NCBI GenBank assembly: GCA_029259355.1
Contig: JAPDIZ010000002.1
Span: 496,001-560,000 of the forward strand
Length of the DNA: 64,000 nt
Reading direction: 5' to 3'
Source: Candidatus Bathyarchaeota archaeon
GTDB lineage: Archaea; Thermoproteota; Bathyarchaeia; JAPDIZ01
Shown: positions 7,716-15,393 of the stretch, piece after piece
How the letters are laid out: the number at the start of each line of letters is the position of its first letter
Position numbering within the stretch: position 1 is the stretch's first letter
Translations under genes and position numbers: made by a program
Notes under the pieces: model-generated
What the model was told of the DNA's origin: nothing
The model's input: only the letters and a program-made list of their open reading frames with translations
Database searches by the model: none

Positions 7716-7806
7716 TGGTGCGGCCGCCGGGATTTGAACCCGGGTTAGGGGCTTTCACCGGGTAGTCATGGGGGGCCCCCGTCCTGCCAGGCTAGACCAC
7801 GGCCGC
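7716..7806 (-). tRNA. tRNA-Gly (anticodon CCC) with a 15-nt intron and encoded CCA
   Basis: The minus strand gives a complete cloverleaf: acceptor GCGGCCG/CGGCCGC, D-arm GTCT...GGAC with GG in the loop, anticodon stem GGGGC/GCCCC, T-arm CCGGG-TTCAAAT-CCCGG, discriminator A and genome-encoded CCA (7716-7718). The anticodon loop is 22 nt long. Removing 15 nt (tgactacccggtgaa, 7754..7768) between positions 37 and 38, the usual archaeal intron site, leaves loop CCCCCAA with anticodon CCC and a mature body of 73 nt. The body closely matches archaeal tRNA-Gly. Odd points: position 33 is C instead of the near-universal U, and the 4-bp bulge-helix-bulge core has one C-U mismatch. The exact intron boundary could shift by a base. 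Confidence 0.88.
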
Positions 7807-7833
7807 GCACTGTCTTCTGTGGTGTAGTAGACT

Positions 7834-7847
7834 GTTTTTAAGCTTTT
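7834..7847. promoter_or_regulatory. Symmetric TATA element shared by tRNA-Gly and the radical SAM gene
   Basis: gtttttaagctttt reads as TATA-like on both strands. On the minus strand gcttaaaaac is about 31 nt before the tRNA 5' end. On the plus strand tttttaag places a start near 7864, just before ATG 7873. The element therefore probably drives both divergent genes. Confidence 0.45.
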
Positions 7848-7872
7848 GACGATGCTTTTTGTCGTGGAAGAG

Positions 7873-8757
7873 ATGTCGGTGATTACGCCCTTCGATCCTT
7901 GGAGGGGGAGGTTCTGCACCTGCCCCCCTAAGTACAGCCTAAGCCCCTACGTGGGGTGTGCACACCAATGCCTCTACTGCTACATAACTGCGTACATTCC
8001 CGACGCGTTTAGGCTTAGACCAAAGAAGGACTTCCTCAAGAAGCTTAGGAGAGATCTGAGGAAGGTGGATCCGCGGCTCCACATATCGATTTCAAACAGC
8101 TCCGACCCATACCCCCCGCAGGAGGCGGAAAAACAGCTGACAAGAAGGGCTTTGCAGGAGATTTTGAGCAGGGGTCTTCGCGTACAAATCATCACCAAAT
8201 CAGACATTGTGTGCCGAGACGTAGACATAGTCTCTAGGGGGAACTGCTCGGTGAGCATAACCATCACGACACTAGACGAAAGCCTAGCTAAGAAGCTAGA
8301 GCCAAACGCACCCTCTCCGAAAAAGAGGCTTTCTGCTCTGGAGAAGCTTGTGGAGGAAGGGGTTCCTTGCTCAGCCAGAGTAGACCCCCTCATTCCGGGG
8401 CTGAACGACGAGGAAGCAGTTGAGCTGGTGGGGGAGCTGGCTTCGATAGGGGTTTTGCACATATGCTCATCAACATACAAGGCTAAGCCAGACAACTTCC
8501 AAAGGCTTGTCTCGGCTTTCCCCGAGTTCGAGCAGAAGCTTCGTAAGCTCTACTGGGTTGAGGGACAGAAGGTGGGGAGAGCTAGATACCTACCCTCTTC
8601 GATGAGGAAGGAGATGCTGCTGAAGGTTAGAAAGGAGGTGGATCGCTACGGGCTCACCTTCGGAGTCTGCCGAGAAGGGTTTCCTTCGCTAAACAGCGGA
8701 GCCACCTGCGACGGCTCGCACCTCATACCCAAGAGGTTTGGGCCTACCTCTCTATGA
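7873..8757 (+). CDS. Radical SAM protein, SplB-like (COG1533)
   Basis: About 294 residues. CAHQCLYCY near residues 29-37 is the CxxxCxxC motif binding the 4Fe-4S cluster that cleaves S-adenosylmethionine. The following SISNSSDPYPPQE and STYKAKPDNF blocks are typical of the spore-photoproduct-lyase-like archaeal group (COG1533), whose reactions are mostly unknown. The track start (TTG 7846) is upstream of the likely transcription start; ATG 7873 (MSVITPFDPW) matches the usual family N-terminus and fits the TATA position, with ATG 7852 as the alternative. Its 3' end overlaps the convergent aEF-2 gene by 14 nt. Confidence 0.85.
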   Translation: MSVITPFDPWRGRFCTCPPKYSLSPYVGCAHQCLYCYITAYIPDAFRLRPKKDFLKKLRRDLRKVDPRLHISISNSSDPYPPQEAEKQLTRRALQEILSRGLRVQIITKSDIVCRDVDIVSRGNCSVSITITTLDESLAKKLEPNAPSPKKRLSALEKLVEEGVPCSARVDPLIPGLNDEEAVELVGELASIGVLHICSSTYKAKPDNFQRLVSAFPEFEQKLRKLYWVEGQKVGRARYLPSSMRKEMLLKVRKEVDRYGLTFGVCREGFPSLNSGATCDGSHLIPKRFGPTSL

Positions 8758-10964
8758 AGTCCTCGGGCTTTGGAGGCTCTGGGCTGAGGCCCTTCCTCCT
8801 GCGTATAGCTGCTATCACCTCTGCCTGCATAGAGGCTGGTACAGGCTGCCAAGACGAGAACTCCAAGCCCCAGAAAGCTCTTCCACCAGTTCCTCCTCTC
8901 AAAACCTCTGCAAGGTCGAAGGTTTCGGCTGCTGGAATCTCCCCAATCACCTGCGTGACGTACTCTCTCTGCTCAATCGTAATGACTCTGCCGCGCTTCT
9001 GCGAAATTATCCTCGTAACCACGCCCACGTACTCTACGGGGACCTTTACAGTGATCTTCTGAACTGGCTCGAGGATTATGGGATCTGCCGACAGCATAGC
9101 TGCGTAGAGCGCGTGCCTCGTCGCTGGCACTATCTGAGCGTAGCCTCTATGGGCGGGGTCTTCGTGTAGCTGCGCATCGACTAGCTTCACCTTTATGCCG
9201 CGGACAAGCTCTCTAGCGAGGGGGCCATCCTCCATGCAGGAGTAGAAGCCCGCCGAGATCATCTCCCTCACTTCGTGGAGAAACTGCACACCCTTAGTTA
9301 GGTCGATCAAGATATTGCCCTTCTCATCAACTGCCCAAACCCCTCTTGCCTCGTCGGTGTCCCAGCCGTGATCTCGCAGAATTTTAGCCAACGTCTTTCT
9401 GTCGGTGTACTCCCCGATCTCTCCCTTTCTTATGAGCTCGATGATCTCAGGCTCTAGAGGCTCTACCTCTATGTAGATGCGGTTGTGCTTGTTAGGGGAT
9501 TTGCCCTCGAAAGGCCCTGCTCGCTTCCTAATAGTCTCTCTATAGATTACTATTGGTGGAGATGTTACGATGTCTATTCCAGCCTTCTTTATCCAGTGAG
9601 TAGCAATTTCGAGGTGTAGCTGACCCATTCCAGAAAGCAGGTACTCCCCGCTCTCCTGATCTATTTTAGCGACGAGAGTAGGGTCTTCGAGGGTGAGCTT
9701 GTTGAGGAAGTCAACTAGCCTGGGCAAGTCTCTCGGGTGCTTTGGCTCGATGGCTATGGTCATCACTGGCTCGCTTATGTAGCGAATCTGCTCAAACGGG
9801 ACTACATCCTTGGTAGTGGCTATGGTTTCCCCAGCCTTAACCCCCTCTACGCCTAAGAGCGCGGGGATGTTTCCAGCTGGAAGCGCTTCCACCACGTCTC
9901 TATACTGCCCCATGTATATCCCAACTTGCTGTATCCTCGAAGACCTCCTAGCGCCGATGAGATAGATGGTGTCGCCTTCGTGAAGAGTCCCCGAGAAAAG
10001 CCTACCAGTTGCGACCACGCCTGCGTGGGGATCCACCAAAACGTTGGTGACGCACATAACCGCTGGACCATTTTCGTCGCAGTTCAGCATAGCCTGCCCA
10101 ATCTCGCTCTCCAAATCACCCCTCCATATCTTGGGGACTCTGTATCGCTGAGCTACGTGCGGGGGAGGTATGTGCTCGATCACCATGTCTAGAATGGCTT
10201 CCTCGACGGGCACAACCTGCTTAAGCTCGTCAACCCTTCCCTTTTCGTAGGCTTCGACTACGTCAGAGAACTTGATGTCTCTCTTCTGAGCCATCGCCAG
10301 CGTAAACCCCCACCTATCCCTTGCGCTCCCAAAAGCTACGCTTCCAGCAGTAGGGCTTACCTTCCACTTCTCCCTGTACTCAGGCTCTGCATACATCTCG
10401 ATGAGCCTGTTGAAGTCTCGGATTATCCTCACGAGCTTCTCCTGAATCTGGTCGGGGGGTAGCCTAAGCTCCTTGATCAACCTATCGATCTTGTTTATGA
10501 AGAGGAGTGGCCGAACTCTCTCCTCAAGCGCTTGCCTCGTAACCGTCTCCGTTTGTATCATTACCTCCTCTACAGCGTCCACCACGACGATCGCTCCATC
10601 TATGGCTCTAAGGGATCTGGTAACTCTCCCCGAGAAGTCTATGTGGCCAGGAGTATCGATTAAGTTGATCACGTATGGGATTCCGCCTCTCTCGTGGTAG
10701 AGGCTTATGTTAGCAGCTTTTATCGTAATACCCCTCTGCTGCTCCTCTTCAAGATAGTCTAGAGCAAGAGCTTGCCCAGCCAGCGAGGGTGAGAGAAGCC
10801 CAGCAGCAGCTAGGAGGGAATCGGTTAGCGTAGTTTTTCCATGATCGACGTGGGCAACTATCCCTATATCTTTCGGGCGTGGGAGGCTCTCCCTACGCCT
10901 TTCGAATCTGCTCCTTATTGCCCACTATCTTGAGGATCTCAGCAACCGTCTTGAACTTAGGCAA
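8744..10964 (-). CDS. fusA: Elongation factor aEF-2, interrupted by a 31-nt intron
   Basis: Translocation GTPase of the ribosome. The track ORF (8744..10672) begins at an internal GTG; its frame stays open upstream through VAHVDHGKTTLTDSLL but has no start codon. The true N-terminus is in another frame: TTG 10964 gives MPKFKTVAEILKIVGNKEQIR and then hits TAG. Joining 10964..10901 to 10869..8744 (removing 10870..10900) gives 730 codons (729 aa), the normal family length, and rebuilds EQIRNIGIVAHVDHGKTT. G1 is at residues 27-34, the RGITIKAANIS switch I region follows, DTPGHIDF is G3, NKID is G4, and the diphthamide histidine is H595 (AHRGYAQIVP). ggggg lies about 7 nt before the TTG. A TATA-like box is at 11013..11023. 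Confidence 0.93.
10870..10900 (-). other. 31-nt bulge-helix-bulge intron in the aEF-2 gene
   Basis: On the minus strand the RNA reads UUCG-AAA-GGCGU(A)GGGAG-AGC-CUCCC-ACGCC-CGAA-AGA. UUCG pairs with CGAA (4 bp). A 3-nt bulge AAA sits on the intron side of that helix and a 3-nt bulge AGA on the exon side, which is the arrangement cut by the archaeal splicing endonuclease. The intron body is a 10-bp hairpin with one bulged A. Cutting after the second base of each bulge removes exactly 31 nt, changes the frame by one, and creates codon AAT (Asn22) in IRNIGIVAH. An in-frame TAG inside the intron would stop unspliced messages after 23 residues. Splicing itself is inferred. Confidence 0.9.
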
Positions 10965-11012
10965 AGCGTTCCCCCCAGTATGCTTATGAGTGCTTGGATT
11001 CACTACACGCCT

Positions 11013-11023
11013 CTTTATTAATC
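11013..11023 (-). promoter_or_regulatory. TATA-like box of the aEF-2 gene
   Basis: gattaataaag on the minus strand, overlapping the end of xpf, is centred about 54 nt before the TTG start. It predicts a leader of about 28 nt that includes the purine-rich ggggggaa ribosome-binding site. Confidence 0.45.
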
Positions 11024-11731
11024 TTTACGACCTTCGTCCAAGAGGGAAATGCTCAACTTTTTCTGAGCTTCCCCAACTCCCTCTGGCGAGTAAGGTGCAT
11101 CTAGGAACTTAGCAATCTGCTCTGCTCTCGCTCTACCAACTCCTTCGACCATAGCTACCTCCGCTACGGAGGCGGTGAAGAGCTTCCTCAAGCTACCGAA
11201 CCTCCTCAGAAGCCTGTCAGCTAGCTTTGGACCGACGCCAGGCAGCGTTGACGCTGAGCGAATCTGCTGCTCCCAAAGCTCCCTCGCCCTCGGGTGGTGG
11301 ACGTATGGGCCCCTCCGTTCTCCCCTGTGCTCGCGGAGAGCTAGCGCATAGACCAGATCAGCGGTCTGCTTCTGAGAACCCGTCATAACCAGCCTCACCC
11401 CAAAGCCAATGGTGACTGCTGCCAGCGCTCCCCAAGCTGAGCGTGGGTTCTCCATCTCATCTATGAGCTCGTAGAGAGGGCCCTCCACCACCATGACCGG
11501 GACGTCGTAGGCTTCGCTCAGCCTCCTCGCTTGGTCAAAGAGCCTGCCAACGTAGATCGACTGTAGAAAGTCTCTAGCTGCTTTCCTCTCTACAGCGCAC
11601 CTAGGAGACACCACGTAATCTCCTACAGGCAAAACCCTGTACTCGACCAACAAGCCCATGGAGGAGAGGAGGCGAGGAACCTCCGACGACTTCTCCCTCT
11701 CATCTACCACAACTCTAAGAATCCTTCTCAT
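11018..11731 (-). CDS. xpf: XPF-family structure-specific endonuclease, short form
   Basis: A 237-residue nuclease that cuts 3'-flap, fork and related branched DNA in repair and recombination. The N-terminal half is the ERCC4 nuclease domain with GDYVVSPRCAVERKAARDF carrying the catalytic GDY...ERKxxxD signature. The C-terminal half holds two helix-hairpin-helix motifs, LPGVGPKLADRLLRRFG and VEGVGRARAEQIAKFL. The DEAH helicase domain of euryarchaeal Hef is absent; this short form is typical of TACK archaea and is one basis for the lineage guess. The C-terminal QKKLSISLL only weakly resembles a PCNA-binding box. It lies directly upstream of aEF-2. Confidence 0.92.
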   Translation of the reverse strand: MRRILRVVVDEREKSSEVPRLLSSMGLLVEYRVLPVGDYVVSPRCAVERKAARDFLQSIYVGRLFDQARRLSEAYDVPVMVVEGPLYELIDEMENPRSAWGALAAVTIGFGVRLVMTGSQKQTADLVYALALREHRGERRGPYVHHPRARELWEQQIRSASTLPGVGPKLADRLLRRFGSLRKLFTASVAEVAMVEGVGRARAEQIAKFLDAPYSPEGVGEAQKKLSISLLDEGRKD

Positions 11732-11821
11732 CTGCGCAGAGCACCATCCACCTCATTACGCGCCGAAAGGTATAAGCACAACCCCCTCACAACTTGTGAA
11801 AAAGGCTAATGAGGTGTTTGG

Positions 11822-12943
11822 GTGAGCGCCAAAGGGGTGGGCTTTAGATCCAAGCTCCAGTCCTCACCCCTTGCACACACCTTCCGCGATGTCATTCTGC
11901 TGCCAGGATATTCCGAGGTTGAGCCCCCCGACGTAGAGCTGAGGACGAGGGCTTCGAGGAGGTACTGGATACCGCTGCCCTTCATGTCTTCTCCCATGGA
12001 CACCGTGACCGAGGCTAAGCTCGCCATAGAGCTGGCTAAATCAGGAGGGTTGGGCGTTCTGCACCGAAACTGCTCAGTCGAGAAGCAAGTAGGCATGGCG
12101 AGAGAGGTTAAGCAGCACCCCCTAGACGGTTGTGAAGGAGCTTCGACCGATGGCGAGGAGAGGCTTCTATGCGCTGCAGCAATCTCCCCCTTCGACCTAG
12201 AGCGTGCCAAAAAGCTCGACAAATACGTAGATATCTTGGTCGTAGATGTAGCTCACTTCTACACCGAGAAGTGCATGGAAGCTGCTAAGAAGCTATTGAG
12301 AGAGGTTGAGGCGGATGTGGTAGTCGGCAACGTAGGCACCTACGAAGCTGCTGCGGACATCCTCTACAAGCTCGATGGCGTAGCTGGCTTCAGGGTGGGG
12401 ATAGGCTCGGGATCAATATGCCTAACCATGGACTCGCTAAGGGTTGGAGCACCTACTCTCTTCTCAACAGCTCAAGTCGCTGATGCAGTAGCTGAATTGG
12501 GAGCGGATGTTCCCGTAATAGCTGATGGAGGCATAGGCTCAGCTGGTGAAGCAGCGCTCGCTCTAGCAGCTGGCGCATCCGCGGTGATGATGGGAAGAGT
12601 ATTTGCGCAGTGCGAGGAAGCAGCTGGCGAGTCGATTTCGGTCGATGGGAAGGTGTGGAGGAGGTATAGGGGCATGGCAAGCCCCTCCGCTAAGGCGCTT
12701 AGGCACGCCATCGACCGCTACCAGCCAGTCAAGAAGGTGTTTGAGGGAATAGAGGGCTGGGTTTTGGTCAAAGGACCTGTTCGACACGTAGTCGAAGAAC
12801 TCGCTGAAGGCCTCAGAGCCATAATGGGATACGTAGGTGCGCCAAATATACCCTCGATGTGGGAGAAAGCGAGGTTTGCCCTAATCTCTGAGTCGGGGCG
12901 GAGCGAGGTAGCTCCCCACGGCGTGTTACAGGAGCCAAGGTAG
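11822..12943 (+). CDS. guaB: IMP dehydrogenase without CBS domains
   Basis: A 373-residue (beta/alpha)8 enzyme of the IMPDH/GMP reductase family; IMPDH oxidises IMP to XMP in guanine nucleotide synthesis. FRDVILLPGYSEVEPPDVEL and MSSPMDTVTE are the N-terminal family blocks, GIGSGSICLT holds the catalytic cysteine, IADGGIGSAGEAALALAAGASAVMMG is the phosphate-binding end, and YRGMASPSA the flap start. Most IMPDHs have two CBS domains of about 120 residues between the barrel strands; here the two halves join directly, so adenylate/guanylate feedback through CBS is not expected. Starts GTG at 11822. It overlaps the convergent ecfT by 18 nt. GMP reductase is a less likely alternative. Confidence 0.85.
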   Translation: MSAKGVGFRSKLQSSPLAHTFRDVILLPGYSEVEPPDVELRTRASRRYWIPLPFMSSPMDTVTEAKLAIELAKSGGLGVLHRNCSVEKQVGMAREVKQHPLDGCEGASTDGEERLLCAAAISPFDLERAKKLDKYVDILVVDVAHFYTEKCMEAAKKLLREVEADVVVGNVGTYEAAADILYKLDGVAGFRVGIGSGSICLTMDSLRVGAPTLFSTAQVADAVAELGADVPVIADGGIGSAGEAALALAAGASAVMMGRVFAQCEEAAGESISVDGKVWRRYRGMASPSAKALRHAIDRYQPVKKVFEGIEGWVLVKGPVRHVVEELAEGLRAIMGYVGAPNIPSMWEKARFALISESGRSEVAPHGVLQEPR

Positions 12944-13684
12944 GAGAGGCTGGTTAGAAAGCAGCTTCACGTACATGGCGAGCAGGAAGAAGGCTGCGGA
13001 CAAGAGTATAGCTAAGTAGTCCCTTCCACGCATCTTCAACCTGTATAGGCTTGTCCGCTTCTCAGAAACTCCCCAAGCCCTAGACTCCATCGCCTCAGCT
13101 AGGTCTACGCTCCTCCTTATCGCGCCAACTACAAGCGGGACGAGTATGGGAAGGTAGTTCCTAATTCGCTTGAGCAAACCCCCCCTCTCCAGCTCGAGAC
13201 CGCGGCTACGCTGCGCATCAACTATCGTCTGAGCTTCTCTACACAGCACTGGCACGAATCTTATGGCGGTGGTGAACGCAAAGGTGAGCTCGTACGGAAC
13301 TCCTGACTGCTCCAGCGCAAGCCCTAAGTCATCTGGAGAAGTGGTTAGGAAGAAGAGGGAGAAAGCAGCTACCAAGAGCACAAACCTCAGCGCAAGCCCA
13401 ACAGCCATCGCGAGATCTGGCGTAACCAGCCAGTTTATCGCAAAGATGAGTATGGCAAGCACCAAAACCCCTTTGATGGTTCGCACCCACATCCTAAAGA
13501 CCTTAGCCGCGAAAACTAGCGGAAGCAGTATGGCGAAGCCTACTATAAGCGGAATCACTTCTGTGAAGAGCATCGCGTATCCCAGAATGGAGAGGGCTAT
13601 TACAAACTTCGCCCTTGGATCGAGTCGGTGGATTGGCGAATCCATCCTCCTAAACTGAAGACCCTCTAGGAAAGACAGGCTCAC
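12926..13684 (-). CDS. ecfT: ECF transporter transmembrane component EcfT (CbiQ family)
   Basis: A 252-residue membrane protein, the energy-coupling scaffold of an energy-coupling-factor vitamin/metal importer. Several hydrophobic segments are visible between residues about 28 and 120 (VIALSILGYAMLF, VIPLIVGFAILLPLVF, GVLVLAILIFAINWL, LRFVLLVAAFSLFFLT), plus one at the C-terminus. The coupling helices that grip the ATPases are recognisable by DAQRSRGLEL and AMESRAWG, the paired Ala-Arg-Gly-type motifs of EcfT. It is the last gene of ecfA-ecfA-ecfT and overlaps the preceding ATPase gene by 4 nt. No substrate-binding S-component is adjacent. Confidence 0.9.
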   Translation of the reverse strand: MSLSFLEGLQFRRMDSPIHRLDPRAKFVIALSILGYAMLFTEVIPLIVGFAILLPLVFAAKVFRMWVRTIKGVLVLAILIFAINWLVTPDLAMAVGLALRFVLLVAAFSLFFLTTSPDDLGLALEQSGVPYELTFAFTTAIRFVPVLCREAQTIVDAQRSRGLELERGGLLKRIRNYLPILVPLVVGAIRRSVDLAEAMESRAWGVSEKRTSLYRLKMRGRDYLAILLSAAFFLLAMYVKLLSNQPLLPWLL

Positions 13685-14511
13685 ACCCCACGCCTCCTCA
13701 GCAGCCTTAGCAAAACATCTCTCGCTTCGTAGAGGTCGATTACCGAGGAGGGAGCTCCTAGGTCGGACAGGTGGTGAAGAACTTTCGCAACCTGAGGCGA
13801 AAGAAGCGATGCCTCATCGAGGAGTTGGGGGTTGGTCAATACCTCCCTAGCATGTCCGTCGGCAACTATTTTTCCAGCAGCCATTAGTACTACGCGTGGG
13901 TTACAGTCAGCTACGAACTCTACGTCGTGAGTCACAACCACAACAGTTTTTCCCTGAGTGTTGAGCTGGGTGATGAACTGCATAAGCTTCTCTTTTTGGC
14001 CATAGTCCTGCCCAATCGTTGGCTCATCTAAGACGACTACGTCTGGGTCCCAAGCCAGCACAGAGGCTAGGGCCAGCCGCTTGCGCTCTCCACCGCTTAG
14101 GAGGAAGGGGGAGGTTGTCCTATACTGCTCAAGACCTAGGAGCGAGAGAGCCCACCTAACCCTCTTCTCAACCACTTCTTCGCTGAAGCCAAAGTTCCTT
14201 AGAGCAAAGGCAATCTCTTCCTCTACTGTTTCGCTAAAGAGCTGGGAATCCGGGTTTTGGAAGACAAGCCCCACCTTCTTCGAAAGCTCAGCTACACTCG
14301 CCTCCCGCGTATCCACGCCATCAACTCTTACACAGCCCTTGGTTGGCCTTAGGAGCCCGTTGAAGTGCTTTATTAGCGTGGTTTTCCCAGCTCCGTTTTC
14401 ACCCATTATCGCTACAAACTCGCCCCGCTCAATAGACAGCGAAACACCTCGCAAAGCCTCTACTCCGTTCGGGTAGGTGTAGTGTAGCGAATCGACTTCG
14501 ATCACTGGCAT
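13681..14511 (-). CDS. ecfA: ECF transporter ATP-binding subunit
   Basis: A 276-residue ABC ATPase. Walker A GENGAGKTT at about 36-44, Q-loop VFQNPDSQLF at about 84-93, signature LSGGERKRLALASVLA, Walker B VVVLDEPTIGQD and switch His in VVTHDVEF are all intact. The IGQD sequence after Walker B is typical of one of the two EcfA types. It forms a heterodimer with the neighbouring ATPase (14502..15347) and binds EcfT. It overlaps both neighbours (4 and 10 nt), so the three proteins are very likely made together. Confidence 0.92.
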   Translation of the reverse strand: MPVIEVDSLHYTYPNGVEALRGVSLSIERGEFVAIMGENGAGKTTLIKHFNGLLRPTKGCVRVDGVDTREASVAELSKKVGLVFQNPDSQLFSETVEEEIAFALRNFGFSEEVVEKRVRWALSLLGLEQYRTTSPFLLSGGERKRLALASVLAWDPDVVVLDEPTIGQDYGQKEKLMQFITQLNTQGKTVVVVTHDVEFVADCNPRVVLMAAGKIVADGHAREVLTNPQLLDEASLLSPQVAKVLHHLSDLGAPSSVIDLYEARDVLLRLLRRRGV

Positions 14512-15347
14512 ATCTTCTGCCTCACCAAGTCAGCTAGCTCCTCCGCTGATAGAGGAGGGTGCTCAAGCTCTACTCCAGCTTCTAGCAAGAGCTGGTAGAG
14601 CCTTATGGACTTAGGAACTCCCACACCAAACAACCTGATCGCCTCACCGCACAGCACTTCAGCTGGAGAGCCGTCTAGCGCAAGCTCTCCATCCACCATA
14701 GCCAAAACCCTTTGAGCAATGGATGCGCATAGGTCGAGCCTATGCTCCACCAACACGATGGTTACGCCCAAGTCTTCGTTGATCCTCTTCAGCAGATCAA
14801 ACAGCTCAAGCGCTGAGCGCGGGTCGAGGAAAGAGGTTGGCTCGTCTAGAACAACTACCTCTGGCTCCATAGCGAGCACGGAGGCTATAGCAGCTTTTTG
14901 CTGCTGACCACCAGATAGCTCATGCGGAGCTCTGTGGCGAAGCTCCTCTATGCCCGTTACCCTAAGGGCCCACTCAACTCTTCTCCTAATCTCCGCTTCG
15001 GGCAACCCCATGTTCTCCAAGCCAAAAGCCACATCCTTCTCAACGGATAGGCAGAAGAGCTGGTTCTCTGGGTTTTGGAAGACGAGCCCAACGTGTTTGG
15101 AGAGCTTGTTTGGAGGGGTTTCGGCGACCGAGTAGCCGCAGACCCAAACCTCTCCCTCGAAAACGCCTCTGTGGAAGTGGGGAATGAGCCCGTTGAAGCA
15201 CCTGCATAGAGTGGTTTTTCCACAGCCACTTGGGCCAGTGAGCAGCACAAACTCTCCTCTGCGTATGCTTAGGGATACGTTGCGGATCGCGTACTTCTCC
15301 GCAGCTGCGTACCTGAAGAAGAGGTTTTTTGCCTCGATGATGGGCAT
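14502..15347 (-). CDS. ecfA: ECF transporter ATP-binding subunit (first gene of the module)
   Basis: A 281-residue ABC ATPase, paralogous to the next gene. Walker A GPSGCGKTT at about 40-48, Q-loop VFQNPENQLF, signature LSGGQQQKAAIASVLA, Walker B VVVLDEPTSFLD and His in VLVEHRLDL are present. It is the first gene of ecfA-ecfA-ecfT. The substrate cannot be read from the ATPases; S-components in archaea are often encoded elsewhere and share a common EcfAAT module, which is what the layout suggests. Confidence 0.92.
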   Translation of the reverse strand: MPIIEAKNLFFRYAAAEKYAIRNVSLSIRRGEFVLLTGPSGCGKTTLCRCFNGLIPHFHRGVFEGEVWVCGYSVAETPPNKLSKHVGLVFQNPENQLFCLSVEKDVAFGLENMGLPEAEIRRRVEWALRVTGIEELRHRAPHELSGGQQQKAAIASVLAMEPEVVVLDEPTSFLDPRSALELFDLLKRINEDLGVTIVLVEHRLDLCASIAQRVLAMVDGELALDGSPAEVLCGEAIRLFGVGVPKSIRLYQLLLEAGVELEHPPLSAEELADLVRQKICQ

Positions 15348-15393
15348 GGCAGCTTCGGGGCGATTAACCTCAACAATCTCGATTTAAAAGTAG

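Noticed and set aside
8744-10672. The track ORF of 642 aa as the full aEF-2 protein
   Set aside because: It lacks the P-loop region and begins at an internal GTG; the frame and the upstream TTG-started frame show that the gene extends to 10964 and is interrupted by 31 nt.
10870-10900. A +1 programmed ribosomal frameshift or plain sequencing error as the cause of the aEF-2 frame change
   Set aside because: A frameshift would leave about 10 extra residues (RRRESLPRPK) just before the P-loop block, and would not explain a perfect bulge-helix-bulge whose predicted cut rebuilds IRNIGIVAH. Sequencing error remains formally possible but is less economical.
11018-11060. PCNA-interacting peptide at the XPF C-terminus
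   Set aside because: QKKLSISLL lacks the aromatic pair of a proper PIP box; too weak to call.
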